Origin: Monilinia fructicola
Taxonomy: Eukaryota; Ascomycota; Leotiomycetes; Helotiales; Sclerotiniaceae
Length of the DNA stretch: 64,000 nucleotides
Reading direction: 5' to 3'
Assembly (NCBI GenBank): GCA_008692225.1
Contig: VICG01000011.1
Location: forward strand, 2,158,501-2,222,500
Shown here: piece by piece, positions 36,827-50,019 of the stretch
Layout: every line of letters begins with the position of its first letter
Numbering within the stretch: position 1 is the stretch's first letter
Notes under the pieces: model-generated
Told to the model about the DNA's origin: nothing
Seen by the model: the letters and a program-made list of their open reading frames with translations, nothing else
The model's database searches: none
Position numbers and translations under genes: made by a program

Positions 36827-39800
36827 TTAATTTGACGTAGGCCAGCATGTTCCGATGTTTCCGCCTTCCACACTGAATACAACACTTGCCCCCAATTGTA
36901 AGGGATCTCCCTCCCAAACCACAAAGTCTCTAGTTTCTTCAACAACATTTAGATCCAGAATTTTCTCAATATTACGAGAAACCAAGTCCACGGCTTCATG
37001 CTTTCCAAGACGGGAATACTTTGCAGCCCAGCCCGCTTCGATAGCGAGGTTGTGGACATGTGAGTCGCCTATGAGTTGATCAGATCATCTGTGCTTAATT
37101 GAAGAGATACAGGAAACTACATAGGGGGAACTTACTGCCTTCGCCTAATACTGTTAATGCAAAAAGCACACCTGCATCCGTAAGAACGGCAGCAGGGGAG
37201 CGTGTTAACGGGGGACCAGAGAGTGCGTTACGCTTTTCGTATGTATCGGGTGCGCCCCGATTTCGGGTGAGAATAAGTGGCGTTTTGGATTTCGCAATCT
37301 CGTCAGCTACTAGGTGAGCGCCTGCTCCACCTGAAAGAACCAATTTGAGAGGTAATGGATGATCATTCTTCACCTTGATGAGCTGGAGAATATCGTACTG
37401 TAATTTTATATATCAGCTTCAGGAAATGTGAGCAAAAGAAGGGGGGAGACAAGCTAACTTCATTGTCCACATGTACCACCAGAGGGAACGTTCCATTTGC
37501 AACGGTGCCATAGATATTATCCTTGCCAATATTGTTAATTAAAATCTGCTGCAGTTTTTCTATGGCAGAAGATACTGTTGGTATGGAGTCAAATTCTATG
37601 CACATGTCTTAGTATGCCTCTGAAAAGGTTTGTTCTAGAAGATGAGCTTACGTTTGGCTGATTGACCGACTGAAAAATGCAACGCAACATTGTCCTGGAA
37701 GATACCACCATCGAGGATGGTATATTTCCCACTTGTTTTGATACCAGTGCTTACACCACTAAAGAAGGAGCCCGAAATTGGCGCTGTAACTACCTTCGTC
37801 ACACCACCAAGTCTTGCCCTGGAGAAACCAACCCCGTCCAGATGAACTCCATGCTTTGCGTGAACGATATTTTCTGGCTCCAAAAGAGTCTTGCTCTTCC
37901 CAACAGAGCCATCTGAGGTTTCAGGGGCTCCACTAATTTCCGCGAGGCCTAGACCGGGCGAGTACGAAGTAAGCCCTGGCAGTACCGAGCCATCCTGGAG
38001 TTCAATAACAGCAGAGTCTTCAGTAAAAAGGGTACCGCATCGTTTTTCAGAGTCCAGACAGATAACCTTGCCGTTATTGATAACCATTGTGAGGTTGCTT
38101 GCAACTGATGAGATGTCCTGGTGGGGCATTAAGTAGCTTCTTTTGATACCATTGACAATGATATTTTGGCCTGAGTTGTTCAATCTACTGCATGTGGTTT
38201 CTTTCGATACTTTGGTGTGAGAGATCCTTTGTTTGGGTTTTACTAATACCCGTTCTTCAGTAGAACTACCTGCTACATTTTCGGCGACCTTAATGGGGTC
38301 TAAAGTAGATTTTCCATCAATATAAACCTGTAAAGGTGTGGCTCCAGCAAGGAGCGGATGGGAATCCCAAACTACAATGTCTGCATCATAACCTGGACGA
38401 ACGTATCCAACTCGATAATCGATACCCAAAGACTTCGCAGGTATGCTAGTGACGGATTGCAAAGCAAGAGACTCGGAAAGATTGAATGCATGTGCAGTCG
38501 CTGCTTGGAAGCTGGTTATTTGTTCGTTAGCGAGAGTTTTACACCGAGAATAAGCTAGGAAGCATACATCAAGTATTTTGCATTGTTTGTCTCCATAACG
38601 TGATCCTTTTAAATGTCAGCTTTAGTTGATTTGATATGATGAAGGCATCAAACAGATTTGTAGGCAACTGGAAGACCATGCTCAGCTAAAATACTACCGG
38701 CCCATAAATTGGAATCGTAAGCTTCCTTTTTGTAAAATCCAAATTCGGAAAAGATGGCAATAGTGATGTTTCTAATGTACCGTGAGAATGTAGACATCTA
38801 AAAATTGCCATCATAACTTACTCTCCACTACTCTTAATCAACTCGGGTACTTTCCAGGCTGAAAGGGCGTGATGAAATGCTTGGATCCGAAATCCGAATT
38901 CTTTGCTATGACGAAGCATATCTTCAATGTCCTCGGTTTCATAACAGTGTACGTTGACGCCTACTTTACCTCGTAGCAGTGCTACTGTAGATTCCAATTC
39001 CAGGTCTTCCGGTAAACCTCCGTCCTTCATAAAGCTTGAGATAGCCGCAGAATCTCTACTTTCCCGAACCGCAGCAGCCGATAAGCACCAGGAATCTTGT
39101 TTTTCAATAAGCTCTTTCCCTCTAGCCATCTGTTTCCGAAACAACCACGCATTCCCCCCTCGAGTGTGTTCATATCTATGTTTAGGATTCTCTCCACACG
39201 CCATCTTCATATATCTCCTCCTCTCCCCGGCAGGGATACCATATTCAAGCAAGACATCCTCAACAACATCTTCACCATTTTTGCCCCCAAGCACAGAGTT
39301 TTTGATAAGGATTCCCTCACCGCCAATGATATTTCCTGAGCCAGGAAGGAGGAGAGAAGTTGTAACACCCCCCGAGGCGATAATGGCAGTTGCTTTGTCA
39401 TCCGTTTTGAGCTGGTCAAGTGCACGAACAAACGGGGTAATGGGTCCCAAATAATACTCATTCTCATCTGATGTGATTGAGAGTTGGGGCCAAGAGTGCA
39501 CAAGATGATGAGAATGCATATCGACCAGACCCGGAGTAACGTATTGACCTTTGAGGTCGATCGTTTGAACACTAGAATCATGATTGGTAGATCTGGTCGC
39601 TGATGATACAGACTTTATAAGTCCATTTTCCAAGGTGATATCCACCGAATCACCAAGAAAAGCTTTGCCATCGAATAGAGTCGCATTCTTCAAGACTGTG
39701 GTCTGATTCTGACCACTAATTGAGTTCCATCGCGGATTCTTACGTGAGGTGATGTCCGAAAGAGAGTATTCTCTGGGGAGCGAGTGTAGATTTAGACATT

Positions 39801-40011
39801 TCTCGAGGCCCGAGTCAATCTGTGAAATATAATGATCTGAAAGCTTTGTGATTGCTGGAGATACTTGATATACATATCGGGGAAGGATGATGAGTTGCAA
39901 AGCAAGAACGGCTGCGATAAGGAGAATAACTGATAATGGAAATCTAATTCGTGTCACCCTATGAATAAGATTCGAATCATTGTTGCCCGTCATAAGCTTA
40001 GATTTATACAT
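36827..40011 (-). CDS. Membrane-anchored amidohydrolase-like protein
   Basis: Metal-dependent hydrolase of the amidohydrolase superfamily, similar to fungal proteins annotated as CE9 or imidazolonepropionase-like; substrate unknown. Seven exons on the minus strand: 40011-38822, 38771-38654, 38605-38568, 38511-37652, 37595-37459, 37397-37136 and 37068-36827. They sum to 2847 bases (948 residues), exactly in frame. Near the N-terminus is a membrane segment (FPLSVILLIAAVLALQLIIL), so a type II or secreted protein. Metal-site motifs: YVTPGLVDMHSHH (HxH), VHCYE, FHHALSAW, and VAYKSDHV across a splice. The C-terminal part repeats the composite-domain pattern (VRPGYDADIVVWDSHPL; later DFVVWEGDPLQLGA). 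The 38-base exon is supported because it restores KSDHVMETNNAKYLIFQAAT. Two donors are unusual (GTTTGA at 38653, GTTAGC at 37458). The start codon has A at -3. An alternative upstream exon from ATG 40312 to 40134 splices in frame and would add 64 residues. Confidence 0.85.
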
Positions 40012-41139
40012 CTTGAAGGCCAATCTGCAATTAAAGGAAAGGAAGCATAATGTAGATAGATAGATGATAGATAGGTGGATGATAGATAGATGGCAGTCTT
40101 GTGTGACCAGCCTTGGTTATAAATATCAATTACCTACTGACGGACCATCCATGGATCGTCTTGATGACCGGGCATGGCGTCTTTTTGAGAAAAATTGACA
40201 CAATAAAATAAAGTGGAATAAAAACACAAGTTACCGTGAGAAGTGGGATTCCTGTTTCCTCAAGTTGTCTCCATCGTCTCGATCTCTTCCAATAAAATGA
40301 AGGCATCGGCATTCACCAGCCTTTTCAGATTACCATTTCGAGTGCCGGTTTGTGGAGAAGAAGTTGGAAGGTTAGAAGTTGGAAGATAGAAGTTAATTAG
40401 AACTGGTGGAAGTTAGAAGTTATCTACAATAGCTCAGCTCTACTCCGTACGGAATAGATATCTACGATGCCACGGTCTTTTAAACCTCGGAGCTAGAACT
40501 AATCCGTAACAACTGTACAAGGCCGGGGCTGGTGCTCTCGGAAAAATGATTTCTCCGATGTTATATTATCATGAAGCTGGAGCTCATGGATTATTTATTA
40601 TATTATATCGACATATTATTGCTCTGGACAATATTCGCTCTGCCAGCCAACACATTTTCTTTCAATTCCATCGTCAGTCTTGATACCCTTCTCTGCTAAA
40701 CCTAGATGCCAATGCCAATGCTTATAATAATATGAACGAATAATACGAGCGAACGCGACTTTTCCCTCACAGCCTTTCTCCGTCGCCCATAAGGTTACAG
40801 AAGTTCAACAAACAAAAATCCACTTCCTTTGTCGCATTATACTACATGAGCGCGTGGGACGGGAAATAATCAATTTATTCAAACATTTGTCCATTGGGGA
40901 TGCTGCTCTAGTCTTAAGGATTGGGGATTTGAAGCTTTTTACATCGGGGAAAAATGGCGACATTCATTCAATAAATATAGAAGCAATATTGTTTATACGT
41001 TTCAAATATTGCAGCGTCGCTTTTGGGGACATCTTTTCTTCTCTTTGTTTAGTACTTACCTAGGTACTTACTTGCCTACTTCTCTCTCTCTCTCTCACAC
41101 TCTCTCCCCTCTTTTCGTTTCTCTCCTCACTTTATCGAA
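40012..41139. promoter_or_regulatory. Divergent promoter region, amidohydrolase / HIR3
   Basis: The two genes are transcribed away from each other across this 1.1-kb gap. It contains a GATA-type repeat (about 40052-40091), a TACTCCGTA word at 40441 and, just before HIR3, TACCTAGGTA (about 41055) plus a CT-rich tract with (CT)n runs (41080-41135), typical of a fungal core promoter or leader. A possible 5' exon of the amidohydrolase gene (40134-40312, minus) also lies here. Confidence 0.5.
40052..40091. repeat. TAGA/GATA microsatellite
   Basis: Imperfect array of TAGATAGATAGATGATAGA-type units in the divergent promoter. GATA cores could bind GATA-type factors, but simple-sequence origin is enough to explain them. 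Confidence 0.7.
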
Positions 41140-44100
41140 ATGGCCTCGTTTACTGCATTAAACATCGAACCCGATGATCAAAGCTATGATGAAATTGATA
41201 ATACAAGAGAAATCCAGATAGAAGATGCTCTCAAGCTCTATACAGCTGCGCTTAAGCTACATGCTCAAGGTCTTCTTTATTATCCAGAAGCTGCCGAGGC
41301 ATACAAGAACTTGTTTCAATCTGAGATTTTTAATTACCCAGAGGCCATCTCCGAATTTACGAGGCTCGAAGAACACCCCGAGTTGGAATATGTCGACTCT
41401 GCCATACCTCTCGAGCTTGATATCGGACCAGCGGCTGTAGATGGACCGCCCAGCACATTACCTCAAATCCTATACCTCGCATACAAGAATCATGGCCAAT
41501 TTATCCTGGACTGTGTGAAAGCTCGCTTGCGGAACGCGAACGGCCTGATGGATGATCCTGAAAACCGTGCAATTCTCGAATTACAAGCCAAGGTTTCCAT
41601 TGATGATTTCGGACGTGCTCTTGTCAGTGATGAATCAGATACCGAGCTATGGAGACGAACGGCTCGTATTGGAGCCATGCTTGGGAGCCGGAGAATTGCT
41701 AGATACTGTCTTGAGGCTGCTGTAGAGGTTGATGATGACCCGACAGTTGCTGAAGTTGAACCTCAGTCGTTAGAAGAGGGCTTTGCAGGGGAACAATTGA
41801 AGAGTTTACTCGAAGTTTTGTCCGATAAATTAGCTCTGTCTCATCCAATAATGGGACCTTTCAACAAGGGGGGCATGGCACAGTTTTTGAAGAAGCATAT
41901 TGATCCATATCCATTTCTTCCGGATCCCACCAAGACCTTGAGTAGAAGCATGGATAATGATGAACAATCACAAACTCTCCAGGGTCGTGCAACAATCAAC
42001 GTACCAGAAAGATCATGGACTTCAATTGGCCACGAGCTATGTGCTGCTGCGCAGTCCCTTCCTGTTATTGGAGTCATACTTGCTTTGCCACCAGGAGAAG
42101 ACCAAAACTTTTCACCCGAGCCAGTTTTAGGCGACCCAGAAGTTGAAAGTCAGCCAACAAACGATGTTGTGATGAACATTTCTCCTGCAAACGAAAGTTC
42201 TGGCAATGGTACACCTAGTACCAATAATTCTGATGAGAGGACGGGTGAGGCTTCTGCAACAGCCTCGGAGGCTTTACCCACAAGGAAACGATCTCAATCT
42301 ACGGCTGGATTGCGCGACACCCCCGAAGAAGATACCAGCACTCACAAGCGTAGCAGGCGCATTAGAAATCGCGAAAGCACTGCCGAAACTCCCATTGACC
42401 CAGCAACTCAACACGCCGAACAGCTGAAGGCGTTTTCTCGTGCCGACGATGATGTTTTCAACTTTGTCGGGAATGTACTCCAAAAATTGGGCGTGGAAGA
42501 TTTAGGAACCCGTGAAGATCTCCAAGCAGCTTTGGCGGTTGACAAAGCTACTGAGCGTGATGAGATTCGAATCAATACAGCAGTCAGAGATCTTCGTGAT
42601 ATCATGAAATCTTGGGATGAAGGCAAGGCAAATGTATTCGAAAATGCCAATGCCGCAGATGTGTTGGGAACTTCTGGAGGAAGTGCGAATGCTGGTCTGT
42701 CTGCTTTCCTCGAGCACTCAAACTCAGGATCACAAAACATGACCAGTAGACCACCATTTGCTGAATATGGTGGGATATCACGGTTTGCGCAAAGGGTCGA
42801 AAAGAATTGGATGCCATTACAGGATGTTGTTTTTGAGTGGCTCCGTATTGTTCTAGCAACCTATCTACAACGACAATGGAGTGCTGAACTGAAAGTCGCC
42901 ACTGTTCGAATGATTAGTTTTCTCGATGCAGATATTTATGATCGAGTCCAGTCGGACTTGGAACTCAATCGCTCTCCTGAAGGAAGTTCCACCAAAGTAT
43001 CACAATTGGAGGAAATGGTAGAAACGATATTCGAACTTCACCTCGACGTCTATACACGCATCACCAACGTAGACAGTAGAGTTGGAATGGACGTTAGGAT
43101 TATGACCAAGGATCGTCTTGATCGTTGGGCAAATTTTACGGCTTTTGTAATGCGCAGCCGGAAGTCCGAGCGGGATGATGAAATGTCTTTGAGATATTTA
43201 TGGGCATCAGTCTTTTATGCCACAATCCCCGAAGACGTCTCACGTGAGCACAAAGTTCATCTCTGGACCAACCTTAGAGATATTCTCAGTAAGATTGGAA
43301 AGCCACCGATTCAACTGACTAACAATGCCGTCATAACTGAAATATCTGCTTCTGCTGCAGATCGAGAGGTTTCAAGCTTGACAACGATGGAATTCTTTCA
43401 AAATCTTTTCCAGGCTGACAGATCCGACCCATTAGCAATTATCCAAACACTCGAGCCGGTCTTAGATCCAGAATCCACCTCTCAGTCTGCAGACATGGAG
43501 ATCGCAGACTCACAAGATAGCGAAATATCTAAAATTGGGGATACCACCCCAGCGATATTGCGTGATATGTGGAAGTTCTTAGATAGTGGGAGCACATCCC
43601 TTCGTCTCTTTCTATGGCAACGGTTGAGTGAAGCATATGCCAGCATCGGTTACAAGACCAAAGTATTCTCTTGTAGTTTGAAATGCATCGAGATTCTCGT
43701 GGCGGAGTTTAGAAGTGAAGATTACTTAAACGGAGAGGAAGAGACTCGTCGCCAGAAGATGCTGATATCGCTCAAGGCTCTTGATCAGTTATTGGTTCCA
43801 GCCTTGACTACCGCGCTCAATGAGGCCACAACCTGTTTTGAAATAATCGATGACCGTCATATCAAATCGACGTGTGCTGCATTGGCACAACTAAGCCGTA
43901 TCCTTCACGCTGCTGCAGTGTTCGATGATGAAGTCAGAGTAGGAAGCATTTCACTTCCGCAGAATGGAGCTTACTCTATGCATGGATCTTTTAACAACTT
44001 TGGCAACAAAATCAAGGAGATGCAAGTGCGGACATGGGCGTTACAATATGCCATGGTCAAAGAAGCCACAACTCAGAATCTTGATCTCTTCCCAACTCCA

Positions 44101-46674
44101 GATAATGATCTTGCAGATTTCCTTGCCCTAGTTCACTATTCCCTGGGCTTGAGAAAGTGCTGCAAGGCTTCAAACAAGATATTTCTCAAAATGATGAAGC
44201 AAGAAATGTCACGCCTTAAGCACATTGATAAATGGGAAGACTATCTGGGCCAGGTATTGTTTGATCTATATGGTATCAAACTAGGTGTTGGCACCTTCCT
44301 CCTTGAAGATCACGGCTGTCCTATAGAGACTCTGGATCGACGGACTGTTATGAATATTGTAGAACAAGTCATCTCACTTGCGAACAACATGCCGATGAAA
44401 GACCTCATGAAACACGAACTGAAGCCCACAATTGAGAAAATGCAAACTGCTGTTGGTCAGCCTAAAGAGACACCCACGATGCTACATAACTCAAGGAATA
44501 TCACGGAGTATTTGAAGACTCCTATACGTCCTCTTGACTTGTTTCTAGCTCTCAGAGGTGAACTGCAGATTGACTCTGTCTCTGTACGTACCCCGGAAAG
44601 TCCTCTTGCTGATAAGGGCTGGTATTATCTTTTGGGCATGATTGCTCTAACAAAATACCGCTCAACAAAGCGAGTGAGTGCTGGTTCGCAAACAGATGAC
44701 TTGAGGTTTGCGTCACACTTCATGAAGCTTCAGCTGCAATACACTGTGGATCATTGGGAAGCCTGGTATAGACTTGCACAATCTTATGATTTGGAGCTCG
44801 AGGAAGAGGTGCTGTGGAGCTCAGATAAAATGAATAATGATAGGGCTGGGCTGGCCCGGCTGCAGAAGTGTTCTATTCATTGCTATATCATGGCGCTTTC
44901 CACAGCAATGCGATGTGCTGATGGTTCATTTGGAACGGCTGAAAAACTTTCTGACATGTATCACGACTTTGGAATGCGCCTGTATGCATCATCTCGAGAA
45001 CCATTCAGCATGGAAGTGTTCCATATAGACGAAGAGAAGCATATGAGCGGGTCAGAAGGAATGTACAAGAGAATGCCTTTCGAAGAAATGAGTACATATA
45101 CATTATGGAAGTTTGCATCCGAACTATTTAAACGCTCACTGGTAGATCGGCCAGATTTCTGGATGTAAGTCTATATTTGTATCTGTATGAGATCTGAAGC
45201 TAATATATTTAGGAACCATTTTATGCTAGGAAAATGCCAGTGGAAGATGTTAACCAGCGTCCGAGAAGATGCGTTTTCCGAGCCTCCAACCAATGTTCCT
45301 ACCACAGATATGGTTCTGAAAACTTTTGTTCGCGCCATAGAAACATGCCCGAAACCAAGCAAAAGCAGCCAAGAGCCTATTTTGGAACCTCATTATAAGC
45401 TTGTCTCTCTTGTTCATAAGTTAGTAGCACGGCAAGAAATGGACTTTCAAGATGCTGCCAAACTTCTACAGGATCAGCCTTATGGCCCACGAAAGGGGGA
45501 TCCATTTGTGATTGAAAACGATGAAGATTGGGAAATTTTTATCCTTGCGTGCTTCCGCCAATTACGGAATGCAGACAAGCCACATTGGCATCATCGTATG
45601 ATCGCCCGTGTAGCGAACATTCTTTACGATGAGTCGAAACCGGATTATGTCCAAGCTTCTGCTGCTCGCATTGAATTTCGAGAGTCTATTTTCACAAAGG
45701 CCATGTCTATGCAGGTTTGGAAACCGGATGCAGAACGACCAGGAAGGCATTTTGTCTATATGCAGCGTTATGCTATGTTCATGGCCAGGTTGTTGTTCGT
45801 TCTTAATGATAAAACAAACATGGAACTATTGGCTAAACGGGTGAGAAAGCGAGCGGTCGACTACTTCAAATTTAGCGATGTCTGGAACGAATGTTGCACA
45901 ATTTATCTCAAGCTTATTCGTAAAGCAGCTTCCATACCCGCTAATGTTGACGAAGTATTTAGAGGCATTTCCCAGGAGGTATTTGATGCGTACTCAGAAC
46001 GTCTTGATGACTCTATCAAAGATGGCAGTCTTTCGCATCCAGCTCTTGATGCTTTGCGAGAAACTATTGAGTTGAAGAAGCTCAATAACAATCTTGCGAA
46101 GCCAACCCCCATCGACGATATGATCAATGATATCTGGGCAGTTCTTTATATTCAAGTTGTGAAGGACACTCCGGCTATTGACGTCACAATCTTACAACAA
46201 TCCCAGGTAGATGGAGAAGCCGCGGCAAGAGCGTCAGGTCCAATGAGTCTAAATCATGTTCTCATGAATCCAGACTCTAATGCCTCTCCTCCACTTCCTA
46301 GTATTGAGCCTCCCCGACCTCGCAAACTTGGCATCAATCGCAAGGCAGTTATTTTAAAGGCTGAGCAATCTATCAACCGCCCTGCCGAAGCGGCTCGGCC
46401 TGCTGTCAACCCGCGGCCCAGAAATGCTGTACCACCTTCTGTTCTACCTTCGAATGCGTCGCCCGTTATTTCACCTCCAGCCAGAATTGAAATCCCACTT
46501 ACAGCACCCCAGCAAAATACAAGAAGAGAGGATAGTTCGGCCCCAGGCAGCGTACATGATAGTGCCGATGATGAGAGTGACTTGAGTGATGTTCCTGATG
46601 TGGATATGGACGATATGTTCCCGAACCTGATGAGAAGAGCTGAGGATGGAAGCGGAGGAAATACTCCCACATAA
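41140..46674 (+). CDS. HIR3: Histone transcription regulator 3 (HIR3/CABIN1 homologue)
   Basis: Large scaffold subunit of the HIR histone chaperone complex, which deposits H3-H4 independently of replication and represses histone genes; nuclear. Two exons, 41140-45164 and 45213-46674 (GTAAGT donor, AG acceptor), 5487 bases in frame, 1828 residues, a usual length for the family in filamentous fungi. The N-terminus is typical (MASFTALNIEPDDQSYDEID, then IQIEDALKLYTAALKLHAQG, a TPR-like start). Other TPR-like segments include YYPEAAEAYKNLFQSEIFNY and the WRRTARIGAMLGSRRIARYC region. A Ser/Thr-rich linker (about residues 340-420) carries a basic stretch (THKRSRRIRNRES), a possible nuclear signal. 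The C-terminus is Pro-rich, then acidic (DDESDLSDVPDVDMDDMF). The start ATG follows a pyrimidine-rich leader directly. No frame break in 5.5 kb, in contrast to some neighbours. Confidence 0.93.
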
Positions 46675-48281
46675 GAAAATAATAGACAAATGATCGGAAT
46701 TGAATGGGTGAAATCATGGTTGCCTTTGTTAGGAGTTTAAATGAGGAAATACCCATGGCTGCTCTAGCGCTGTACTATTATAAAAATGTTTCATACAAAC
46801 CTTAACAAGAAATTAATGAGCTTTTTTTTATCTTTGTCTTTTATTTTACTTGCCAGTAATGCTTAATACTTGTCGCGAGTGCAGCAGATGTGAGGTCAAG
46901 ACTGCCATGTACGATAAGTAGCAATGAGTGGGCGGAATCAGATAAACAATATGAGACATAGAATAATTGTAGATGTAAACGATCTGTAGCCTCCACACTA
47001 ATGACCGTCATTTCATTACAGTACCTCCATGCCAGAAAATCAAGCCGAGAACAACCCAGCAGAATTCTGACAGCGAGTTACATCTTAATCATGGAATCCA
47101 TTACCATCAACCTCCCTAAATACGCAGAACCTACAAGAACTCACCAAGCTTCTACCTCCCTGACTTATGACTTACGGCTACCCAACACCGCCACTTTTCA
47201 TAGAACTAGATCACACGGTCGCCTCAGGGGGGAAACATTTCGCGCAAGCATTGTGCATTCTGACGCCGGCTTCCTCATCAAGGTGTCACCATATGCAGCT
47301 AGATATTCCAGCATCTAGCCTACACTGGCTAGATACCTCTTCCTTGGAGTCCTCTTCTTCTTCTGACTGTACGTAAGTATGTGCATGGATTGATATTTGT
47401 CATAACAACAATCATTCGCTTTTATCCATTCGATGCGTTTTATCCTGCCACATTCCATCCTGACCTCCTCCCCTCTCTCCCAGATCCTTCCCAACGATAA
47501 TTTTTTGGATTCTCGGAATAACAGCAGGTATCGATACTGGTAATCTGCTCTTCTCATACCACGTCCCACTGACTACATAGACCATCTCCTCGCATATCAT
47601 ATGAGGTGCCCACCAGAAGAAGAACCTTAAAACGCATCAAAGCAACAGAGTAACCTTAAGCTAAGCATCGCGCAACACAACGTGAGAATGACAACCCGAA
47701 TGCAAGAAGCCGACCGCAGCCGCGGCACGAGAAGACCATGCCATGTGACCTTCCTTCCTTTTGGGAATTTCCTATCGGTTGTTTGTGCTAGGCGGGACGA
47801 AACATGCGGAACACAGGTTTGGGAATACAAGATTATGGTCCGGTGGGGAAGATGGGTGATGGCGGGATGATGCAGAAAAGGAGAGTGGATTTGGATTGTG
47901 TTACGGAAACGAAGGTGGGTTGGTGGAATGGAAGGTTTGGGATATGGTCGTATGAGACAGGAATTAATATATTAATATATGTGTTGGGTATGACGATGTG
48001 ACGATTCTGGCTTGGGAAGGAGGGGTTTTTGGCATTAGGTAATGGGGTTTTATGAGGGGTTACAGTATCGATATTGTTCTATACCTACTCTACAGATACA
48101 CAGGTAAAATCTTCCTTGTTACCAAGACTCCAGAGTAGAATGGGTATTGATGTTGAAAAATGAAAAAGGAGGAGTCACTACTATTGCCAAGAATATATCA
48201 ACCGAATTTATAGACGAATAATACAAGTACGAAAGGGAAATGTGTAGGTAGTAGATAGGTGACTGGTTCTAAAGGCTAGGT
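46675..48281. other. Convergent intergenic region, HIR3 / permease
   Basis: No supportable gene. It contains the 3' ends of both flanking genes. The frame 47001-47318 (105 codons) and overlapping frames on both strands have no recognisable domain. Confidence 0.55.
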
Positions 48282-50019
48282 TTACCTGCCAGTGACCTTT
48301 CGCTCATACCATCGCATTGGAAGATACGTCACGATAGTGAAGACACCACTCAGGAAGATGCCAACATCACCCCCATAAGGACCGAATTTGGCCGCGATTG
48401 GACCTTAATGTGGTATCAGTACGTGAAGAGCTTGTAGGGATTAGAGGAATTACTTACCAACATACCAAACCTGGGCCATACCAGGTAGACCGCCTCCCAA
48501 ATAACCTATCAAGAGAGCCATAACCGCAGCTAAGCCCCACGGCAGCTTACCAGGTCTATCCCAAGAGTTCAGTTCGTAACCTTCTGTACGACGGAACCAC
48601 TTATCTTCTATCAGAAGAATAAATGTAAAAGAAACTGTCCAGTATCCAAGGAGGGAGACAAAATCACTGACGATGCTGGATAAGTGTGATCTACCGGCGA
48701 TTGCGAGAACGGCAATGACAAGAGCATTGACGAATGACCAGACAAATCTTGGGATTGCATGGAAATAATGACCAAGTAGTTGAAGGGATAGACCACTAGA
48801 GTAGTTCACCGCGACATTGTTACCAATAACGGAGAAAACCAAGAGGACAAGGCAGAATTTGGCGAAACGGAAAGGATGGAAAGATTCTAGAAGAAGACCA
48901 CCAAGTCCATGATCCTCATATGCTGTGGTAAGATGCGGATTTGCTTGTGAAGCCAAGGCTGCATTTCCGATACATGCGCCTATAACTGTTACAAAGATTG
49001 TTGGGAGGGAAATACCTATTATTGTGAGGCAGAAGATCTTCCAGCTCTTGGTATTCGCCGAATAGTTGCAGTAGTAATCCGATGCCATTGAGCACCATCC
49101 TGAGGCAGATGAAAAGCATACAGCGAAAAAGCTCAACCAAGAGCCAGAGAAGCCCAGACCAGATACAGTAGATGGAAGACTTGGCTCCATTTTGGGAGCG
49201 ACTTGACCAATCAAGACACACAGGAGAATGACTGTCATGATCCACGAGTATTTCTCCCACGTATGAATGAGTTTGAAGCCGAAGATTGACACCACATAAC
49301 TGATGACGGCGATGATGATAATTCCAACCGCAATCGTCATTGTATAATCAGAGACGGCAGCCAAAATCTGGCCCACAACCACAATGTTGACCACTGCAAA
49401 TCCCCCACCAATAACAACGTTAAGAATCGAGCAGAGCTTTGCGCCATAGAAACCAAAAGAATATCGAGAAGATGCAATGGCACGAAGACCGAGCTTAAAA
49501 CTTGTTAGCATTATTCGAGTAACACCTTTCCACGACACTTACCTTTGGGCCTAGAGTACCACAATACGCCGTGCAAGAGGCTCCCAAAATAGTTGCAACA
49601 ATAATAGTGCCCACCGATTGACTCAAGGAAAGACCATAGACTTCGGGATCTGTACCAAGGAGGCCAATTGGTAGGGAGCCGACATGACATGTGAGAGACC
49701 ACCATAAGAAGAAGGCATTGAGAATCGAGGGAGGCTGCTTGTCTTCTTCATGTATCCTATCAATACCTTGCGTTTCTATTCCCATCTTCTCGTCAAGCCA
49801 TTCTTCACCACGTCTCATTGTGCGCAGGAAGCCTTTTTGTTCTCGAAGCTGCCTAGCTAGAATTACCTCCTCGGCTTCTCCCTCGGACGAATGAGATCCA
49901 TCCGCAACCACAGCAGAACCAAGGTCTTTCTCGAGGCGGCCGTTCTCCAGATCATGGGAATGTTTCACATTATGGGCGTGTTTTAGATCAGCCTGATCGC
50001 CATGAACGAAGTCTGCCAT
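48282..50019 (-). CDS. NCS1-family purine/cytosine permease
   Basis: Nucleobase:cation symporter 1 of the fungal Fcy2/FcyB type, a plasma-membrane proton symporter for cytosine and purines; substrate specificity is inferred from family only. Three exons: 50019-49543, 49493-48458 and 48403-48282, with GTAAGT donors and a CTAAC branch site in the first intron; 1635 bases, 544 residues, slightly longer than characterised FcyB (about 508). The hydrophilic N-terminus (about 90 residues) has GIETQGIDRIHEEDKQPPSI, then about twelve hydrophobic segments, starting FFLWWSLTCHVGSLPIGLLG. Family features include LGLRAIASSRYSFGFYGAKL just after the first splice, SGWCSMASDYYCNY and VIGNNVAVNYSSGLSLQLLG. 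It stands alone, convergent with HIR3. Confidence 0.92.

Noticed and set aside
37095..37605. Two separate small minus-strand genes
   Set aside because: They are exons of the amidohydrolase gene, joined by in-phase introns.
47001..47318. 105-codon frame downstream of HIR3
   Set aside because: No domain; overlapping frames on both strands; probably 3' flanking DNA.
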